From Bacillus cereus (lineage in GTDB: Bacteria > Bacillota > Bacilli > Bacillales > Bacillaceae_G): a stretch of 49,108 bases of DNA. Below, piece after piece: positions 38,091 through 48,580 of this stretch. The notes beneath the pieces were generated by a model, which was not told the origin of the DNA, did no database searches, and saw only the letters and a program-made list of their open reading frames with translations. Both the position numbers and the translations under genes were made by a program. The stretch covers positions 3,900 to 53,007 of the forward strand of contig NZ_NUOT01000007.1 in assembly GCF_002584535.1 (NCBI RefSeq). The letters are read 5' to 3'. Positions within the stretch are counted from its first letter, which is position 1. Each line of letters starts with the position of its first letter.

Positions 38091-38119
38091 ATTATACTGC
38101 AAAAGGAAGAACAAACCAA
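38091..38119 (-). promoter_or_regulatory. Sigma-A promoter of secDF
   Basis: TTGGTT and a perfect TATAAT are separated by 17 nt on the minus strand, just after comN. Transcription would begin near 38084. Confidence 0.7.
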
Positions 38120-38129
38120 TTACAGCCGG

Positions 38130-38414
38130 TTATTTATTTTCATATTCTTCAAATGACCAAAGTGGCGCTTGATACGCTTCTACCGTTAAATATGTCATAT
38201 ACTCATTTGCTGTTAATGTTAGCACATCATTCACAAGTTCATACAATCTAACTTCACTATCTAGCTTTTTCCACTTTTTACTTTTTAAACATTTCCAAAT
38301 ATCCTCAGTCGTCACCCTGTCATAGCCAATCATTTGAAATTCTTCTAATTTGCTTTCTAAAACGACTTGCAACTGTCCGCGGTAAGCTTCTACCAAATCT
38401 TCCTTTTCAATCAT
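38130..38414 (-). CDS. comN: Post-transcriptional regulator ComN (YrzD)
   Basis: 94 aa, no membrane segment. The start IEKEDLVEAYRGQLQVVLESKLEEFQMIGYDRVT (in part) and the DVLTLTANEYMTYLTVEAYQ end are typical of the ComN family. In B. subtilis it controls the comE mRNA after transcription and goes to division sites and poles through DivIVA. It lies just upstream of secDF and divergent from spoVB. AGGAG precedes the ATG by about 10 nt. Confidence 0.87.
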   Translation of the reverse strand: MIEKEDLVEAYRGQLQVVLESKLEEFQMIGYDRVTTEDIWKCLKSKKWKKLDSEVRLYELVNDVLTLTANEYMTYLTVEAYQAPLWSFEEYENK

Positions 38415-38558
38415 ACTATCACATCTCCTTTTTAGTTCAGCACGAAAAGTCGTTTTTCATCCCGCTCTAATGGACAGCAATAACTGCCTTTAAGAGTTTC
38501 ATCGCCCTGCTCTTTCCCATAAAAGTTTTACTCCATAAGCGATTCCTCTTAAATGCTT

Positions 38559-38588
38559 GTCATTCTTGTCTCACACGTGCATATAAAT
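38559..38588 (+). promoter_or_regulatory. Candidate sigma-E promoter of spoVB
   Basis: GTCATTC and CATATAAAT are separated by 14 nt, about 45 nt before the start. The -10 fits the sigma-E pattern CATANANT; the -35 is only a partial match. In B. subtilis spoVB is under sigma-E. Confidence 0.4.
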
Positions 38589-38632
38589 TATTGTAAATCA
38601 TTCCATTGATTTTGAGAAGGTAGGAGAAAACC

Positions 38633-40192
38633 ATGACGAGACAAAGCTTTTTACGAGGTGCATTTATTTTAATGCTAGCTGGTTTTATTACAAAAATTCT
38701 CGGGTTCATAAACCGAATTGTAATGGCACGTATTTTAGGAGAAGAAGGCGTCGGTCTTTATATGATGGCTGTCCCCACTTTTATTTTAGCAATTACATTA
38801 ACACAAATCGGACTTCCTGTTGCTATTGCAAAATTCGTTGCAGAGGCGGAAGCAGTAAACGATAAACAAAAAGTAAAGAATATATTAACAGTATCTTTAG
38901 CCGTTACATCCGTTATTAGTATTATCTTAACAATCGCAATCATGCTTCTAACTCCTATTTTAGCTGAAACTTTATTAACGGATAAAAGAACCTACTATCC
39001 GCTGATGGCCATTTTACCTGTCGTTCCTGTCATTGCAGTTTCATCTGTTTTGCGCGGTTATTTCCAAGGAAAACAAAATATGAAACCTAGTGCATATGCA
39101 CAAGTGTTAGAACAAGTAGTCCGGATTACTATTATCGCCGTATGTATTCGATTGTTTTTACCTTATGGTGTTGAATACGCTGCGGCAGGCGCAATGTTAT
39201 CAGCTGTTCTTGGTGAGGTAGCCTCTTTATTATTTTTACTCACTTTATTCCAGCGTGAAAAGCACCTTTCAATACGTTCTGGTTTTGTTAGTACAGTCAA
39301 GCAAAGTAAAAATACATTTCATTCGCTTATGGAAATTGCACTTCCAACTACAGGGAGTCGCTTAATTGGATCGGTCTCTTATTTTTTCGAACCAATTGTC
39401 GTTATGCAAAGCCTAGCCATTGCTGGTGTAGCAGCTTCAGTCGCCACGCAGCAATACGGTATATTAAATGGCTATGCGTTTCCACTTTTATCACTGCCTG
39501 CTTTTATTACATACGCTCTTTCTACGGCACTCGTACCCTCTATTAGTGAAGCAATGGCAAAAAAACAATATCGATTAGTAGAACATCGTCTGCAACAGGC
39601 ACTTCGTATTTCTCTCATTACAGGAGGCTGGTCAGTCGTTATTCTTTATGTATTTGCTTCACCTGTTTTAACTCTCATGTACGGTTCAGATAGCGCAACT
39701 GCATTCATTCAATTACTTGCGCCTTGTTTTTTATTTCACTACTTTCAAAGTCCCCTTACATCTGTTTTACAAGCTTTAAATTTAGCACGTGCCGCGATGA
39801 TGAATACATTTATCGGAGCTATTGTAAAATTACTCGTTATTTTCTTACTCGCTTCACGTCCTGAATTTCAAATGATGGGGGTAGCACTTGCGATTGCTGC
39901 TAACATTGTGACCGTGACATTCCTTCACTACGCAACAGTCCTGAAAAAAATCACCTTCACTATTTACATAAAGGATTATATATATGGAGGCATCACGATA
40001 ATCATTGCAGGAGCTTTTGGATTCTATCTTCATAAATATATTATTTTTTCACATTCACTTGCTATACAAACATTATGGGAGATTACGTTAACCACTATAC
40101 TTTATACACTGTTTCTTCTCATTTTCAAACTCATTCGTAAAGATGAGCTACAGCGTCTTCCATTACTCCGAAAACTATTATTTTTGAAATAA
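38633..40192 (+). CDS. spoVB: Stage V sporulation protein B (lipid flippase, MOP/MATE superfamily)
   Basis: 519 aa with about fourteen membrane helices spread over the full length, as in MurJ/SpoVB polysaccharide flippases. The GFITKILGFINRIVMARILGEEGVGLYMM start (cited in part) is the family signature. The protein is needed for spore cortex synthesis in B. subtilis, probably moving a lipid-linked cortex precursor across the forespore outer membrane. GGTAGGAG precedes the ATG by 7 nt. It is alone on the plus strand, divergent from comN, and ends in a shared terminator with yrbG. Confidence 0.94.
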   Translation: MTRQSFLRGAFILMLAGFITKILGFINRIVMARILGEEGVGLYMMAVPTFILAITLTQIGLPVAIAKFVAEAEAVNDKQKVKNILTVSLAVTSVISIILTIAIMLLTPILAETLLTDKRTYYPLMAILPVVPVIAVSSVLRGYFQGKQNMKPSAYAQVLEQVVRITIIAVCIRLFLPYGVEYAAAGAMLSAVLGEVASLLFLLTLFQREKHLSIRSGFVSTVKQSKNTFHSLMEIALPTTGSRLIGSVSYFFEPIVVMQSLAIAGVAASVATQQYGILNGYAFPLLSLPAFITYALSTALVPSISEAMAKKQYRLVEHRLQQALRISLITGGWSVVILYVFASPVLTLMYGSDSATAFIQLLAPCFLFHYFQSPLTSVLQALNLARAAMMNTFIGAIVKLLVIFLLASRPEFQMMGVALAIAANIVTVTFLHYATVLKKITFTIYIKDYIYGGITIIIAGAFGFYLHKYIIFSHSLAIQTLWEITLTTILYTLFLLIFKLIRKDELQRLPLLRKLLFLK

Positions 40193-40205
40193 CCATGCAG
40201 ATTAA

Positions 40206-40233
40206 AAGCTTGCCATTTTAAAACGGCAAGCTT
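40206..40233. terminator. Bidirectional terminator between spoVB and yrbG
   Basis: A nine-pair stem (AAGCTTGCC/GGCAAGCTT) lies between converging genes, with T-rich sequence on both sides. Confidence 0.85.
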
Positions 40234-40234
40234 C

Positions 40235-40891
40235 TTATTTATCTTTTAAATCCACAAAAAATTCCCCATTTTGAAAGCTACAATACGAAATTCCTGTTAT
40301 ATCTTTGTATCCTATCTTTTTTAATTTCCCCACAAGCCACCCTTCTGACTGTTCAATCATATGCAAATGTGATTGTTGTATCTCCCCATCAATAATCAGT
40401 GGAAATGAAAAAATAGGTGTATCATTCTTATTATTTTTACTCTTTTGTTTATGAAATACAGATAATTTCCCTGAAGCTTCCAAAATAGCATATTCGACGT
40501 CACGAATATCACCAATACCTTCTTCTCTTAATTGCATTAATAAATCATCTATATTATAACGTTGCTTTCTCATTTGTTTTTCATCAATTTTACCTCTCCG
40601 AACAATAATAGCTGGTTCGCCATCTATTAAATGACGGATCTTTCCACTTTTCAGAGAAGCGTACGCTAACACCATTTGAATAATCACAATTACTACCATA
40701 GGAATAATTTGATCCCATACAGGACGATCAACATCTATAATTCCTAATACAGCAAGTTCACCTAACATAATGAAAACAACCAAATCCAAAATACTCAGTT
40801 CACCAATTTCACGTTTTCCCATAACACGAAAAATAAGTACCATAACGAAATACAATAGAACTGTTCGAAAAGCAATTCCCCATAGCTCCAT
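40235..40891 (-). CDS. yrbG: DUF421 family membrane protein YrbG
   Basis: 218 aa. Three hydrophobic segments at the N-terminus (about 5-25, 35-53, 60-80) are followed by a cytoplasmic DUF421 domain (about 85-218) with GEPAIIVRRGKIDEKQMRKQR and NIDDLLMQLREEGI. The KREIGELSILDLVVFIMLGELA stretch is typical. Paralogues YetF and YdfS are linked to spores or stress in Bacillus. No molecular role is established. It is convergent with spoVB and divergent from the yrzE-like gene. Confidence 0.88.
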   Translation of the reverse strand: MELWGIAFRTVLLYFVMVLIFRVMGKREIGELSILDLVVFIMLGELAVLGIIDVDRPVWDQIIPMVVIVIIQMVLAYASLKSGKIRHLIDGEPAIIVRRGKIDEKQMRKQRYNIDDLLMQLREEGIGDIRDVEYAILEASGKLSVFHKQKSKNNKNDTPIFSFPLIIDGEIQQSHLHMIEQSEGWLVGKLKKIGYKDITGISYCSFQNGEFFVDLKDK

Positions 40892-41005
40892 CTTTAATCC
40901 CCTTTCTGTACTTTTCTTCTATGACGTAGTTTAACCAGCAAAAAAGAAACTAGTCTAACTTATCTAAAATGGAAATATGCTTGTATTAAAAGGGGGGAAT
41001 GCATA

Positions 41006-41389
41006 ATGGATGGAACGAAAAAATTATCTATAGCAATCGGCTTTGGTATTATCACTTTATTACTACTCGCCTCTATTACAAGTATGGTGATTGCTCTTTT
41101 ATTAAAATTCACAAATATCAATGAAGGTACATTAGCTATAGCCCTTTTCATACTCGCTCTTCTTTCTATGCTTATATCCGGATTTATCGCTGGAAAAAAA
41201 GCGCAAGGAAAAGGCTGGTTCGTCGGATTCACAACCGGACTTACCTTTACGATTCTTGTTTTTCTTGTTAACTACTTAGGTTTTTCTCACGCTTTATCCA
41301 ATTCACAACTTCTCTATCAACTTGGACTAATGGGGGCAAGTACACTTGGGGGCATATTTGGCGTTAACATGACGAAACGTACCAATTAA
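41006..41389 (+). CDS. yrzE: TIGR04086 family membrane protein, YrzE-like
   Basis: 127 aa with four predicted helices (about 10-32, 42-62, 72-92, 100-120), a small integral membrane protein of the TIGR04086 family. GGGGGGAATGCATA precedes the ATG, a good binding site with 8-9 nt spacing. In B. subtilis a similar gene is found next to yajC. The function is unknown. It is on the plus strand and convergent with yajC, from which a strong terminator separates it. Confidence 0.8.
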   Translation: MDGTKKLSIAIGFGIITLLLLASITSMVIALLLKFTNINEGTLAIALFILALLSMLISGFIAGKKAQGKGWFVGFTTGLTFTILVFLVNYLGFSHALSNSQLLYQLGLMGASTLGGIFGVNMTKRTN

Positions 41390-41392
41390 AAA

Positions 41393-41414
41393 AAGCCCTG
41401 CAAATGCAGGGCTT
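41393..41414. terminator. Bidirectional terminator between the yrzE-like gene and yajC
   Basis: A nine-pair stem AAGCCCTGC/GCAGGGCTT with a 4-nt loop lies between converging genes. Confidence 0.88.
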
Positions 41415-41421
41415 CTACTTG

Positions 41422-41682
41422 TTAATTTTTCACAACTTCACGAATTGCATTGCGATCAAATGTTAAATGTGAACCACCAGATTTAACAACAATCTTAGTG
41501 TCATCTACTGACTCAATTGTACCATGTAAGCCACCGATTGTTACGATAGCATCACCTTTTTTTAGTTCACTTTGCATTTGAGCTACTGCCTTTTGACGCT
41601 TTTGTTGCGGGCGAATTAATAAGAAATAGAAAATCGCAAACATCGCAACGATCATGATAATATTCATCATACCTGGATTCAT
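41422..41682 (-). CDS. yajC: Preprotein translocase subunit YajC
   Basis: 86 aa. One N-terminal membrane helix (about 5-22) is followed by the RPQQKRQK segment typical of YajC and a small soluble domain with GDAIVTIGGLHGTIESVDD. It associates with SecDF at the SecYEG channel. It is the last gene of the ruvA-ruvB-yrzS-queA-tgt-yajC run, an order conserved in Bacillus. Confidence 0.95.
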   Translation of the reverse strand: MNPGMMNIIMIVAMFAIFYFLLIRPQQKRQKAVAQMQSELKKGDAIVTIGGLHGTIESVDDTKIVVKSGGSHLTFDRNAIREVVKN

Positions 41683-41709
41683 TTTTTGTTCCTCCTTTAA
41701 TTATATGTA

Positions 41710-43916
<2,207 letters not shown>

Positions 43917-43934
43917 AACTATATCCACCTATTT

Positions 43935-44135
43935 CTATTTAAATCGATTTATTATATACATAATAAAAGATAATACAATACTTAACACAATACATGTAAT
44001 GATCGGAAAATAAAAGGTAACGTTTCCTTTTTTCACAAAAATATCGCCTGGAAGCCTTCCGATAAACTTCCAAGCTACTCCCACGACAATGAGAAGAATA
44101 CCAGCTGTAATAAGCAGCTTTGGCATATCCGTCAT
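43935..44135 (-). CDS. yrzS: DUF2905 family small membrane protein YrzS
   Basis: 66 aa with two hydrophobic segments (about 6-23 and 44-63) around a short basic stretch that includes [20 protein letters not shown], typical of DUF2905. The first ATG overlaps the ruvB stop codon in ATGA, suggesting translational coupling. A second ATG three codons later is better spaced from a GGAG, so the true product may be 63 aa. The function is unknown. It lies between ruvB and queA as in B. subtilis. Confidence 0.85.
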   Translation of the reverse strand: MTDMPKLLITAGILLIVVGVAWKFIGRLPGDIFVKKGNVTFYFPIITCIVLSIVLSFIMYIINRFK

Positions 44136-45133
44136 ACTCCAGGCATCTCCATTCCGAAATGTTCATACGCAAGTGGCGTTACAATTCGTCCTCTTGGCGT
44201 TCGTTGTAAAAAACCAATTTGCAGTAAATATGGTTCATACACATCTTCAATCGTCGTAGACTCTTCCCCAATTGTCGCTGAGACCGTTTCTAATCCAACT
44301 GGACCACCGCGGAATTTTTCAATAATGCCAAGCAGTAGCTTATGATCGATATGATCAAGCCCTAATTTATCGACTTGTAAGAGCTCTAATGCCATTTGGG
44401 TAATTTCCATCGCAATTGTTCCGTCACTTCGAACTTGCGCGAAGTCACGTACACGTCTTAGTAAACGGTTTGCAATACGCGGTGTACCACGTGCACGCCT
44501 TGCGATCTCTAAAGCAGCTAATGAATCGATTTCAACTTCAAACACCTCTGCTGTGCGCTCTACAATCGCTGACAATTGATCTACTGTATAATACTCTAAT
44601 CGTGATAACACACCAAAACGGTCACGAAGCGGCGCTGATAACGCACCAGCCCGCGTGGTTGCACCAACTAGCGTAAACGGAGGTAAATCAAGGCGTACAG
44701 ATCGTGCGCTCGGACCTTTACCGATGACAATATCAAGACAGAAATCTTCCATTGCTGGATATAATACCTCTTCAATTGACCTATGCAAACGATGAATTTC
44801 ATCAATAAATAATACATCGCCAGGTTGAAGCGCCGTGAGCACTGCCGCTAAATCTCCCGGACGCTCAATTGCTGGACCTGATGTTGTTCGAATATTAACA
44901 CCCATTTCATTAGTGATAATATTTGCAAGCGTCGTTTTACCAAGTCCTGGCGGTCCGTATAGTAATACGTGATCTAACGTTTCCTCACGCATTTTCGCCG
45001 CCTCAATAAACACTTCTAAATTATGCTTTGCCTTATCTTGGCCAATATACTGACGGAGCGTCTGTGGCCGTAACGAATATTCTAAATCCGCATCTTCATA
45101 TGCCGATTCTCCTGAGAGGAGACGTTCGTCCAT
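44132..45133 (-). CDS. ruvB: Holliday junction branch migration ATPase RuvB
   Basis: 333 aa. Walker A is GPPGLGKTT (about 57-65) and Walker B is [10 protein letters not shown]. The sensor 1 segment LVGATTRAG and the C-terminal winged helix (about 255-333, ending in [17 protein letters not shown]) are in place. The hexamer drives branch migration with RuvA. The ATG at 45133 follows GAGGTG by 6 nt; the in-frame GTG upstream is part of that site. It starts 5 nt after ruvA ends. Confidence 0.97.
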   Translation of the reverse strand: MDERLLSGESAYEDADLEYSLRPQTLRQYIGQDKAKHNLEVFIEAAKMREETLDHVLLYGPPGLGKTTLANIITNEMGVNIRTTSGPAIERPGDLAAVLTALQPGDVLFIDEIHRLHRSIEEVLYPAMEDFCLDIVIGKGPSARSVRLDLPPFTLVGATTRAGALSAPLRDRFGVLSRLEYYTVDQLSAIVERTAEVFEVEIDSLAALEIARRARGTPRIANRLLRRVRDFAQVRSDGTIAMEITQMALELLQVDKLGLDHIDHKLLLGIIEKFRGGPVGLETVSATIGEESTTIEDVYEPYLLQIGFLQRTPRGRIVTPLAYEHFGMEMPGV

Positions 45134-45138
45134 TCTAC

Positions 45139-45756
45139 TCACCTCTTACCATTTAGTAAAAGACTAAGTGCCTTTTTAATATATTGATCCGTAGTAAGCG
45201 ATTCTTTTAATAACTCTGGCACAACGCGATTCACTTCTCGTTCTGCATAACCAAGTGCACGCAGTGCTTCCAGCGCTTCATCTAGCTCAGCGGATGATCC
45301 GTTCTTCTCATCGAAACGTTCTACATCTGAGAATAGATCAACAAATGCATCTGGTACAACATCTGCTAATTTTCCTTTTAAGTCTAAAATCATTTGACGA
45401 GCCGTTTTCTTTCCAACTCCCGGGAATTTCACTAAGAATTTTTCATCCTCATGTTCAATTGCTTGCACAACCTGCCCCGTTTGACCCGAAGCTAAAATGG
45501 CAAGCGCACCTTTTGGTCCGATTCCTGATACACCTAAAAGTTTTGTAAATAATAAACGCTCTTCACGTGTCTTAAATCCATAAAGCGCCATTATATCTTC
45601 TCTCACATAATGATATGTATATACACGAATTTCTTGCTTACTTCTTTGGAATACATACGGATTTGGCGTAAAAATTTGATAGCCAATTCCATTATGATCA
45701 AGAACGACATATTCTGGCCCTACATATTCCACATAGCCTGTAACATATTCAAACAA
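45139..45756 (-). CDS. ruvA: Holliday junction DNA-binding protein RuvA
   Basis: 205 aa. The N-terminal OB domain (about 1-63) starts [23 protein letters not shown] (in part). Two helix-hairpin-helix motifs are at about 71-90 ([16 protein letters not shown]) and 106-125 ([16 protein letters not shown]). The C-terminal RuvB-binding domain (about 155-205) is intact. The tetramer holds the four-way junction. No ruvC is present, as expected for Firmicutes, which use RecU. Confidence 0.97.
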   Translation of the reverse strand: MFEYVTGYVEYVGPEYVVLDHNGIGYQIFTPNPYVFQRSKQEIRVYTYHYVREDIMALYGFKTREERLLFTKLLGVSGIGPKGALAILASGQTGQVVQAIEHEDEKFLVKFPGVGKKTARQMILDLKGKLADVVPDAFVDLFSDVERFDEKNGSSAELDEALEALRALGYAEREVNRVVPELLKESLTTDQYIKKALSLLLNGKR

Positions 45757-45866
45757 AATACGATCTCTCCCTCTTAAATCATGTATTCCATTTTAACATA
45801 TTTAACGATAGAAAAGCGAGACTACCCCAACAAATGTTCTATATTTAAATTTTCTACTTTTTCATA

Positions 45867-45919
45867 TTGACAGAAAGACATACAGCAAATTACTATTACA
45901 TAGTCGATAATGATTATCA
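45867..45919 (+). promoter_or_regulatory. Fur-controlled promoter of the siderophore-binding gene
   Basis: TTGACA at 45867-45872 and TACTAT at 45891-45896 are 18 nt apart. Directly downstream GATAATGATTATCA at 45906-45919 is a near-perfect 7-1-7 Fur box overlapping the likely start of transcription. Confidence 0.85.
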
Positions 45920-45946
45920 ATGTTAATTAAAGGGGTTATATGCAAG

Positions 45947-46891
45947 ATGAAACGCAATTTATCTATTCTACTTACTCTTATTCTTGTGGTTTTTACCATT
46001 GTTGGTTGCTCTTCTAACAAAGAAGAATCACAGGCAAAAGAACAACCGGAAACAAAAGTTGTAAAACATGCAAAAGGAGAAGTTAAAATTCCAACAAATC
46101 CAAAAAGAATTGTTGACTTATCTGGATCTTCTGAAGAACTATTACTTCTTGGTCATAAACCTGTTGGTACTGCCAACACGTATAAAGATAAAATCCAAGA
46201 TCATTTGCAAGAAAAGCTAAAAGGTGTAAAAGCAGTAGGTTGGTACTGGGCACCTAAAGTCGATTTAGAAGCAGTTACTGCCTTAAAGCCAGACTTAATT
46301 ATTTTAAATAACCGTCAATTGAAATTTTATGACCAATTAACAAAAGTTGCACCAACAGTTGTTCTAGAGACAAACTTAGAAAATTGGCGTGGTAAATTTA
46401 AAGAAGTAAGCAAGCTATTTGATGAAGAGAAAAAAGCAGACAAATGGATTGCAGATTACGATAAAAAAGCTGATTCCTTATCAAAAAAGATTAAAGAGAA
46501 GACAAAAGATGAAAACTTTATGTTTCTTGCTGTAACACCGCAAAACTTCCGTGTATATGGCAGCTTCGGGTACGGGGACATTCTCTTTAATGACTTAAAA
46601 CTTCCTGCCACGAAAGGTACAGATTTAAAACAAACGATGGCACAAGTATCATTAGAAGGTCTTGTTGCATTCCAGCCTGATCAAATGTTTGTTGTAAACT
46701 TTGGTGACGAAGCAGATAAAGTATATGCAGACTACAAAAACAGCGCTGTTTGGAAAGATAACAAAGCTGTAAAAAATAATCACATTTATGAAGTAAGCAA
46801 TGAAGTCTTTAACACAAAATCATTCAATCCAATCGGAAAAGATATGCTAATTGATGAAATTGCAAAACAAATTTTAGATAAAAACAAATAA
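45947..46891 (+). CDS. Iron-siderophore ABC transporter substrate-binding lipoprotein
   Basis: 314 aa. A lipoprotein signal ends in IVGC (Cys at about 22), then comes a short linker and a class III periplasmic binding fold (about 45-314) with the FecB/FhuD-type pattern: NPKRIVDLSGSSEELLLLGHKPVG, LKPDLIIL and a long central helix. It should capture a ferric siderophore or ferric citrate at the membrane surface. No permease or ATPase gene is adjacent, so it must share a transporter encoded elsewhere. A strong Fur box is upstream. The frame is open to an ATG nine codons earlier; the chosen start gives a normal signal peptide and follows AAAGGGG at about 11 nt. The ligand cannot be told from the sequence. 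Confidence 0.87.
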   Translation: MKRNLSILLTLILVVFTIVGCSSNKEESQAKEQPETKVVKHAKGEVKIPTNPKRIVDLSGSSEELLLLGHKPVGTANTYKDKIQDHLQEKLKGVKAVGWYWAPKVDLEAVTALKPDLIILNNRQLKFYDQLTKVAPTVVLETNLENWRGKFKEVSKLFDEEKKADKWIADYDKKADSLSKKIKEKTKDENFMFLAVTPQNFRVYGSFGYGDILFNDLKLPATKGTDLKQTMAQVSLEGLVAFQPDQMFVVNFGDEADKVYADYKNSAVWKDNKAVKNNHIYEVSNEVFNTKSFNPIGKDMLIDEIAKQILDKNK

Positions 46892-46892
46892 G

Positions 46893-46925
46893 AAAAACAG
46901 CAGTTCATCCCGAGCTGCTGTTTTT
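46893..46925. terminator. Bidirectional terminator overlapping the 3' end of bofC
   Basis: An eleven-pair stem (AAAAACAGCAG/CTGCTGTTTTT) lies between converging genes. The last codons and stop of bofC are inside it. Confidence 0.85.
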
Positions 46926-47435
46926 CTTATTTTGCACTGCATACTGCTTCATTTTCTCGATCGTCTTCACAAAACGCTCTTTCGACTTAATACGAATACC
47001 ACGTTTCAACTCTGCTCGATCATAACTTTCTAGCTTTTTCATATCAATTTGAAAAAATGAATGAATCGCATTATCATTTTTGGGCACACCATTAAAAATT
47101 TGCAGTATCCCTTCGTTGGAAACACCAAAATACCCACTCGTTTTCAGTAGTGGTGAAATATCATCTACCTTTTTTTGCAATACAATTTGTGTATCATCAC
47201 GATCGACAAGTTGCCATTCTTTGTACTGCTGCAGAAATTGTTCTAAGTTCGCTACTTTTTCAGTAAAGATTTCCTCACTTACTTCTCCATCTAAATACAT
47301 TCGCTCTAATAAAACCGTAACTTGAGGTTCTTTTTGCGTAATCTCTAATGCAGGAGACGCAGCAATCACACTTGATTCATGATATAAACAAAGCATAGCA
47401 ATTATGACCTGAACTATAACCATCATGAATTTCAT
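46905..47435 (-). CDS. bofC: Intercompartmental signalling protein BofC
   Basis: 176 aa. A signal-like N-terminal helix (about 2-25, ending near VIAAS) would place it in the space between forespore and mother-cell membranes. The two BofC domains follow; QVTVLLERMYLDGEVSEE and the C-terminal SHFQIDMKKLE-like part fit the family. In B. subtilis, BofC restrains the SpoIVB protease and so delays sigma-K activation; it is forespore-made. GAGGTG precedes the ATG by 7 nt. Its last eight residues (KKNSSSG region) are encoded inside a terminator stem, so the C-terminus may be specific to this lineage. Confidence 0.9.
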   Translation of the reverse strand: MKFMMVIVQVIIAMLCLYHESSVIAASPALEITQKEPQVTVLLERMYLDGEVSEEIFTEKVANLEQFLQQYKEWQLVDRDDTQIVLQKKVDDISPLLKTSGYFGVSNEGILQIFNGVPKNDNAIHSFFQIDMKKLESYDRAELKRGIRIKSKERFVKTIEKMKQYAVQNKKNSSSG

Positions 47436-47541
47436 TTCCGCTCACCTCTTCTAGAAAAATAAAAATTCTATTTGTAGTTTTTCCGAAAATAGAAGTTTTA
47501 TCCATAATAACAGTGGCGGTTATTTTTCATGAAAATAAAAA

Positions 47542-47571
47542 ATGCAGGTAAGGCGTAATTCCTACCCGCAT
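47542..47571 (-). terminator. Second terminator-like hairpin upstream of bofC
   Basis: ATGCGGGTA pairs with TACCTGCAT (one wobble) on the minus strand, followed by TTTTTATTTTC. It lies 25 nt beyond the small RNA's terminator, making a tandem pair, and before any bofC promoter. Confidence 0.55.
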
Positions 47572-47589
47572 GAGTCATTTACTGTTATA

Positions 47590-47712
47590 TAATAAGAAAG
47601 ACGCCTGCACATAGCAGGCGTCTTGATGCGTTTACGGCGAGAGACCAGGCGGCCACATCCGCGTGTTTAGCACTTAAGCATATCTCTCGTCTTACGTAAA
47701 TTAGCTCATCGC
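47590..47712 (-). ncRNA. Probable small RNA between coxA and bofC
   Basis: About 120 nt, GC-rich against an AT-rich background, and without a reading frame. On the minus strand TTTACG (47702-47697) pairs with CGTAAA, then CGAGAGA with TCTCTCG. An inner GCGG/CCGC hairpin caps the stem. A second, perfect 11-pair hairpin, AAGACGCCTGC/GCAGGCGTCTT (47624-47598), is followed by T-rich sequence and ends the RNA. The promoter is at 47719-47747. No Rfam family was recognised by eye; CsfG, a sporulation RNA of spore formers, is worth comparing. Confidence 0.65.
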
Positions 47713-47718
47713 TTTTCT

Positions 47719-47747
47719 AATATAACATTAATATACCAGGAAAGCAA
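47719..47747 (-). promoter_or_regulatory. Candidate promoter of the small RNA
   Basis: TTGCTT and TATATT are 17 nt apart on the minus strand. A GTATA lies in the spacer, reminiscent of sigma-F/G -35 elements, but no matching -10 follows. Confidence 0.45.
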
Positions 47748-47757
47748 GCTTTTTTTG

Positions 47758-48438
47758 TTATCGTACTGTACCAGTTAGATCAGCACGAACATCTCGGAAC
47801 AAGTCTGTTATATCACGATTTAAATCATTTGTTACTGTTCCATTGCGCAGACGTGTACTCACTGTATCGACACGATCAAACATGTCATTTTTAACAGTTA
47901 CATACACATTACGATTTTTCACTTCATCGGCAACAGCTTGACGAATTTCATTTGCCATTGCTGTTTCGTTTGTTACTGCGTTACGTGGTTTTACCGCAAT
48001 TACTACATCATTTCCTCGTACAACAGTAGAAACTCGATCTACATTATTCATACCCTTAACACGATTTGTAATTTTTTCTGCTGTCTTACCATCGTTGTTC
48101 ACGTATGAATTGTTCATTGTAATGTTACGCGTTGGATAAGGATTTGCAATTTGACCATGGTAATTTACATCACGGTAATAGTTATATCCAACGTCATTGC
48201 GACGATCATTTACATTATCTGTAACTCTATTCCCATTTCTATATGTTACATAATCTGTATAGCGGTCAGTACGCGTTACATTATCTCTATATGGTTGTGT
48301 ATCATAATAGGATGTACGCTCATAATTGTAGTTCGCATTACGTCCATCCATTGCACTTTTATTCTTAGGTGTACCACATGCAGCTAATGCACTGGTAACT
48401 AACAAAGAAGCAGCAATAATTTTAATCTTTTTACTCAA
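47758..48438 (-). CDS. coxA: Sporulation lipoprotein of the YhcN/YlaJ family (CoxA position)
   Basis: 226 aa. The signal peptide ends in LAAC (Cys at 20). The next 100 residues are low complexity, rich in Asn, Arg, Tyr and Asp. The C-terminal YhcN/YlaJ domain (about 115-210) includes AEKITNRVKGMNNVDRVSTVVRGNDVVIAV (in part) and a second beta-alpha unit. Such proteins are found in spores. The start is TTG, 8 nt after GGGGGG. It lies just downstream of safA, as coxA does in B. subtilis. In that species CoxA is a cortex-associated protein. Confidence 0.85.
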   Translation of the reverse strand: MSKKIKIIAASLLVTSALAACGTPKNKSAMDGRNANYNYERTSYYDTQPYRDNVTRTDRYTDYVTYRNGNRVTDNVNDRRNDVGYNYYRDVNYHGQIANPYPTRNITMNNSYVNNDGKTAEKITNRVKGMNNVDRVSTVVRGNDVVIAVKPRNAVTNETAMANEIRQAVADEVKNRNVYVTVKNDMFDRVDTVSTRLRNGTVTNDLNRDITDLFRDVRADLTGTVR

Positions 48439-48482
48439 TATAAAAACCCCCCTTGTTAGGCCTGAACTTCTCTCTCGAAAAG

Positions 48483-48510
48483 CTCCTTTTTATAGTGAGT
48501 AATAAAGGAG
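48483..48510 (-). terminator. Probable terminator of safA
   Basis: CTCCTTT pairs with AAAGGAG, followed by CTTTTC on the minus strand. It lies between safA and coxA. Confidence 0.6.
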
Positions 48511-48580
48511 GGTTTTACACTTGTTAATATTTCACTAGGAATTTTCTAACACTACCTTTTCATCGTTAGTACAGCTCCTT

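Noticed and set aside
47590-47712. Reading the coxA-bofC RNA as a T-box or known riboswitch of bofC
   Set aside because: There is no T-box sequence, and it ends in its own terminator over 150 nt before bofC, with a second hairpin between.
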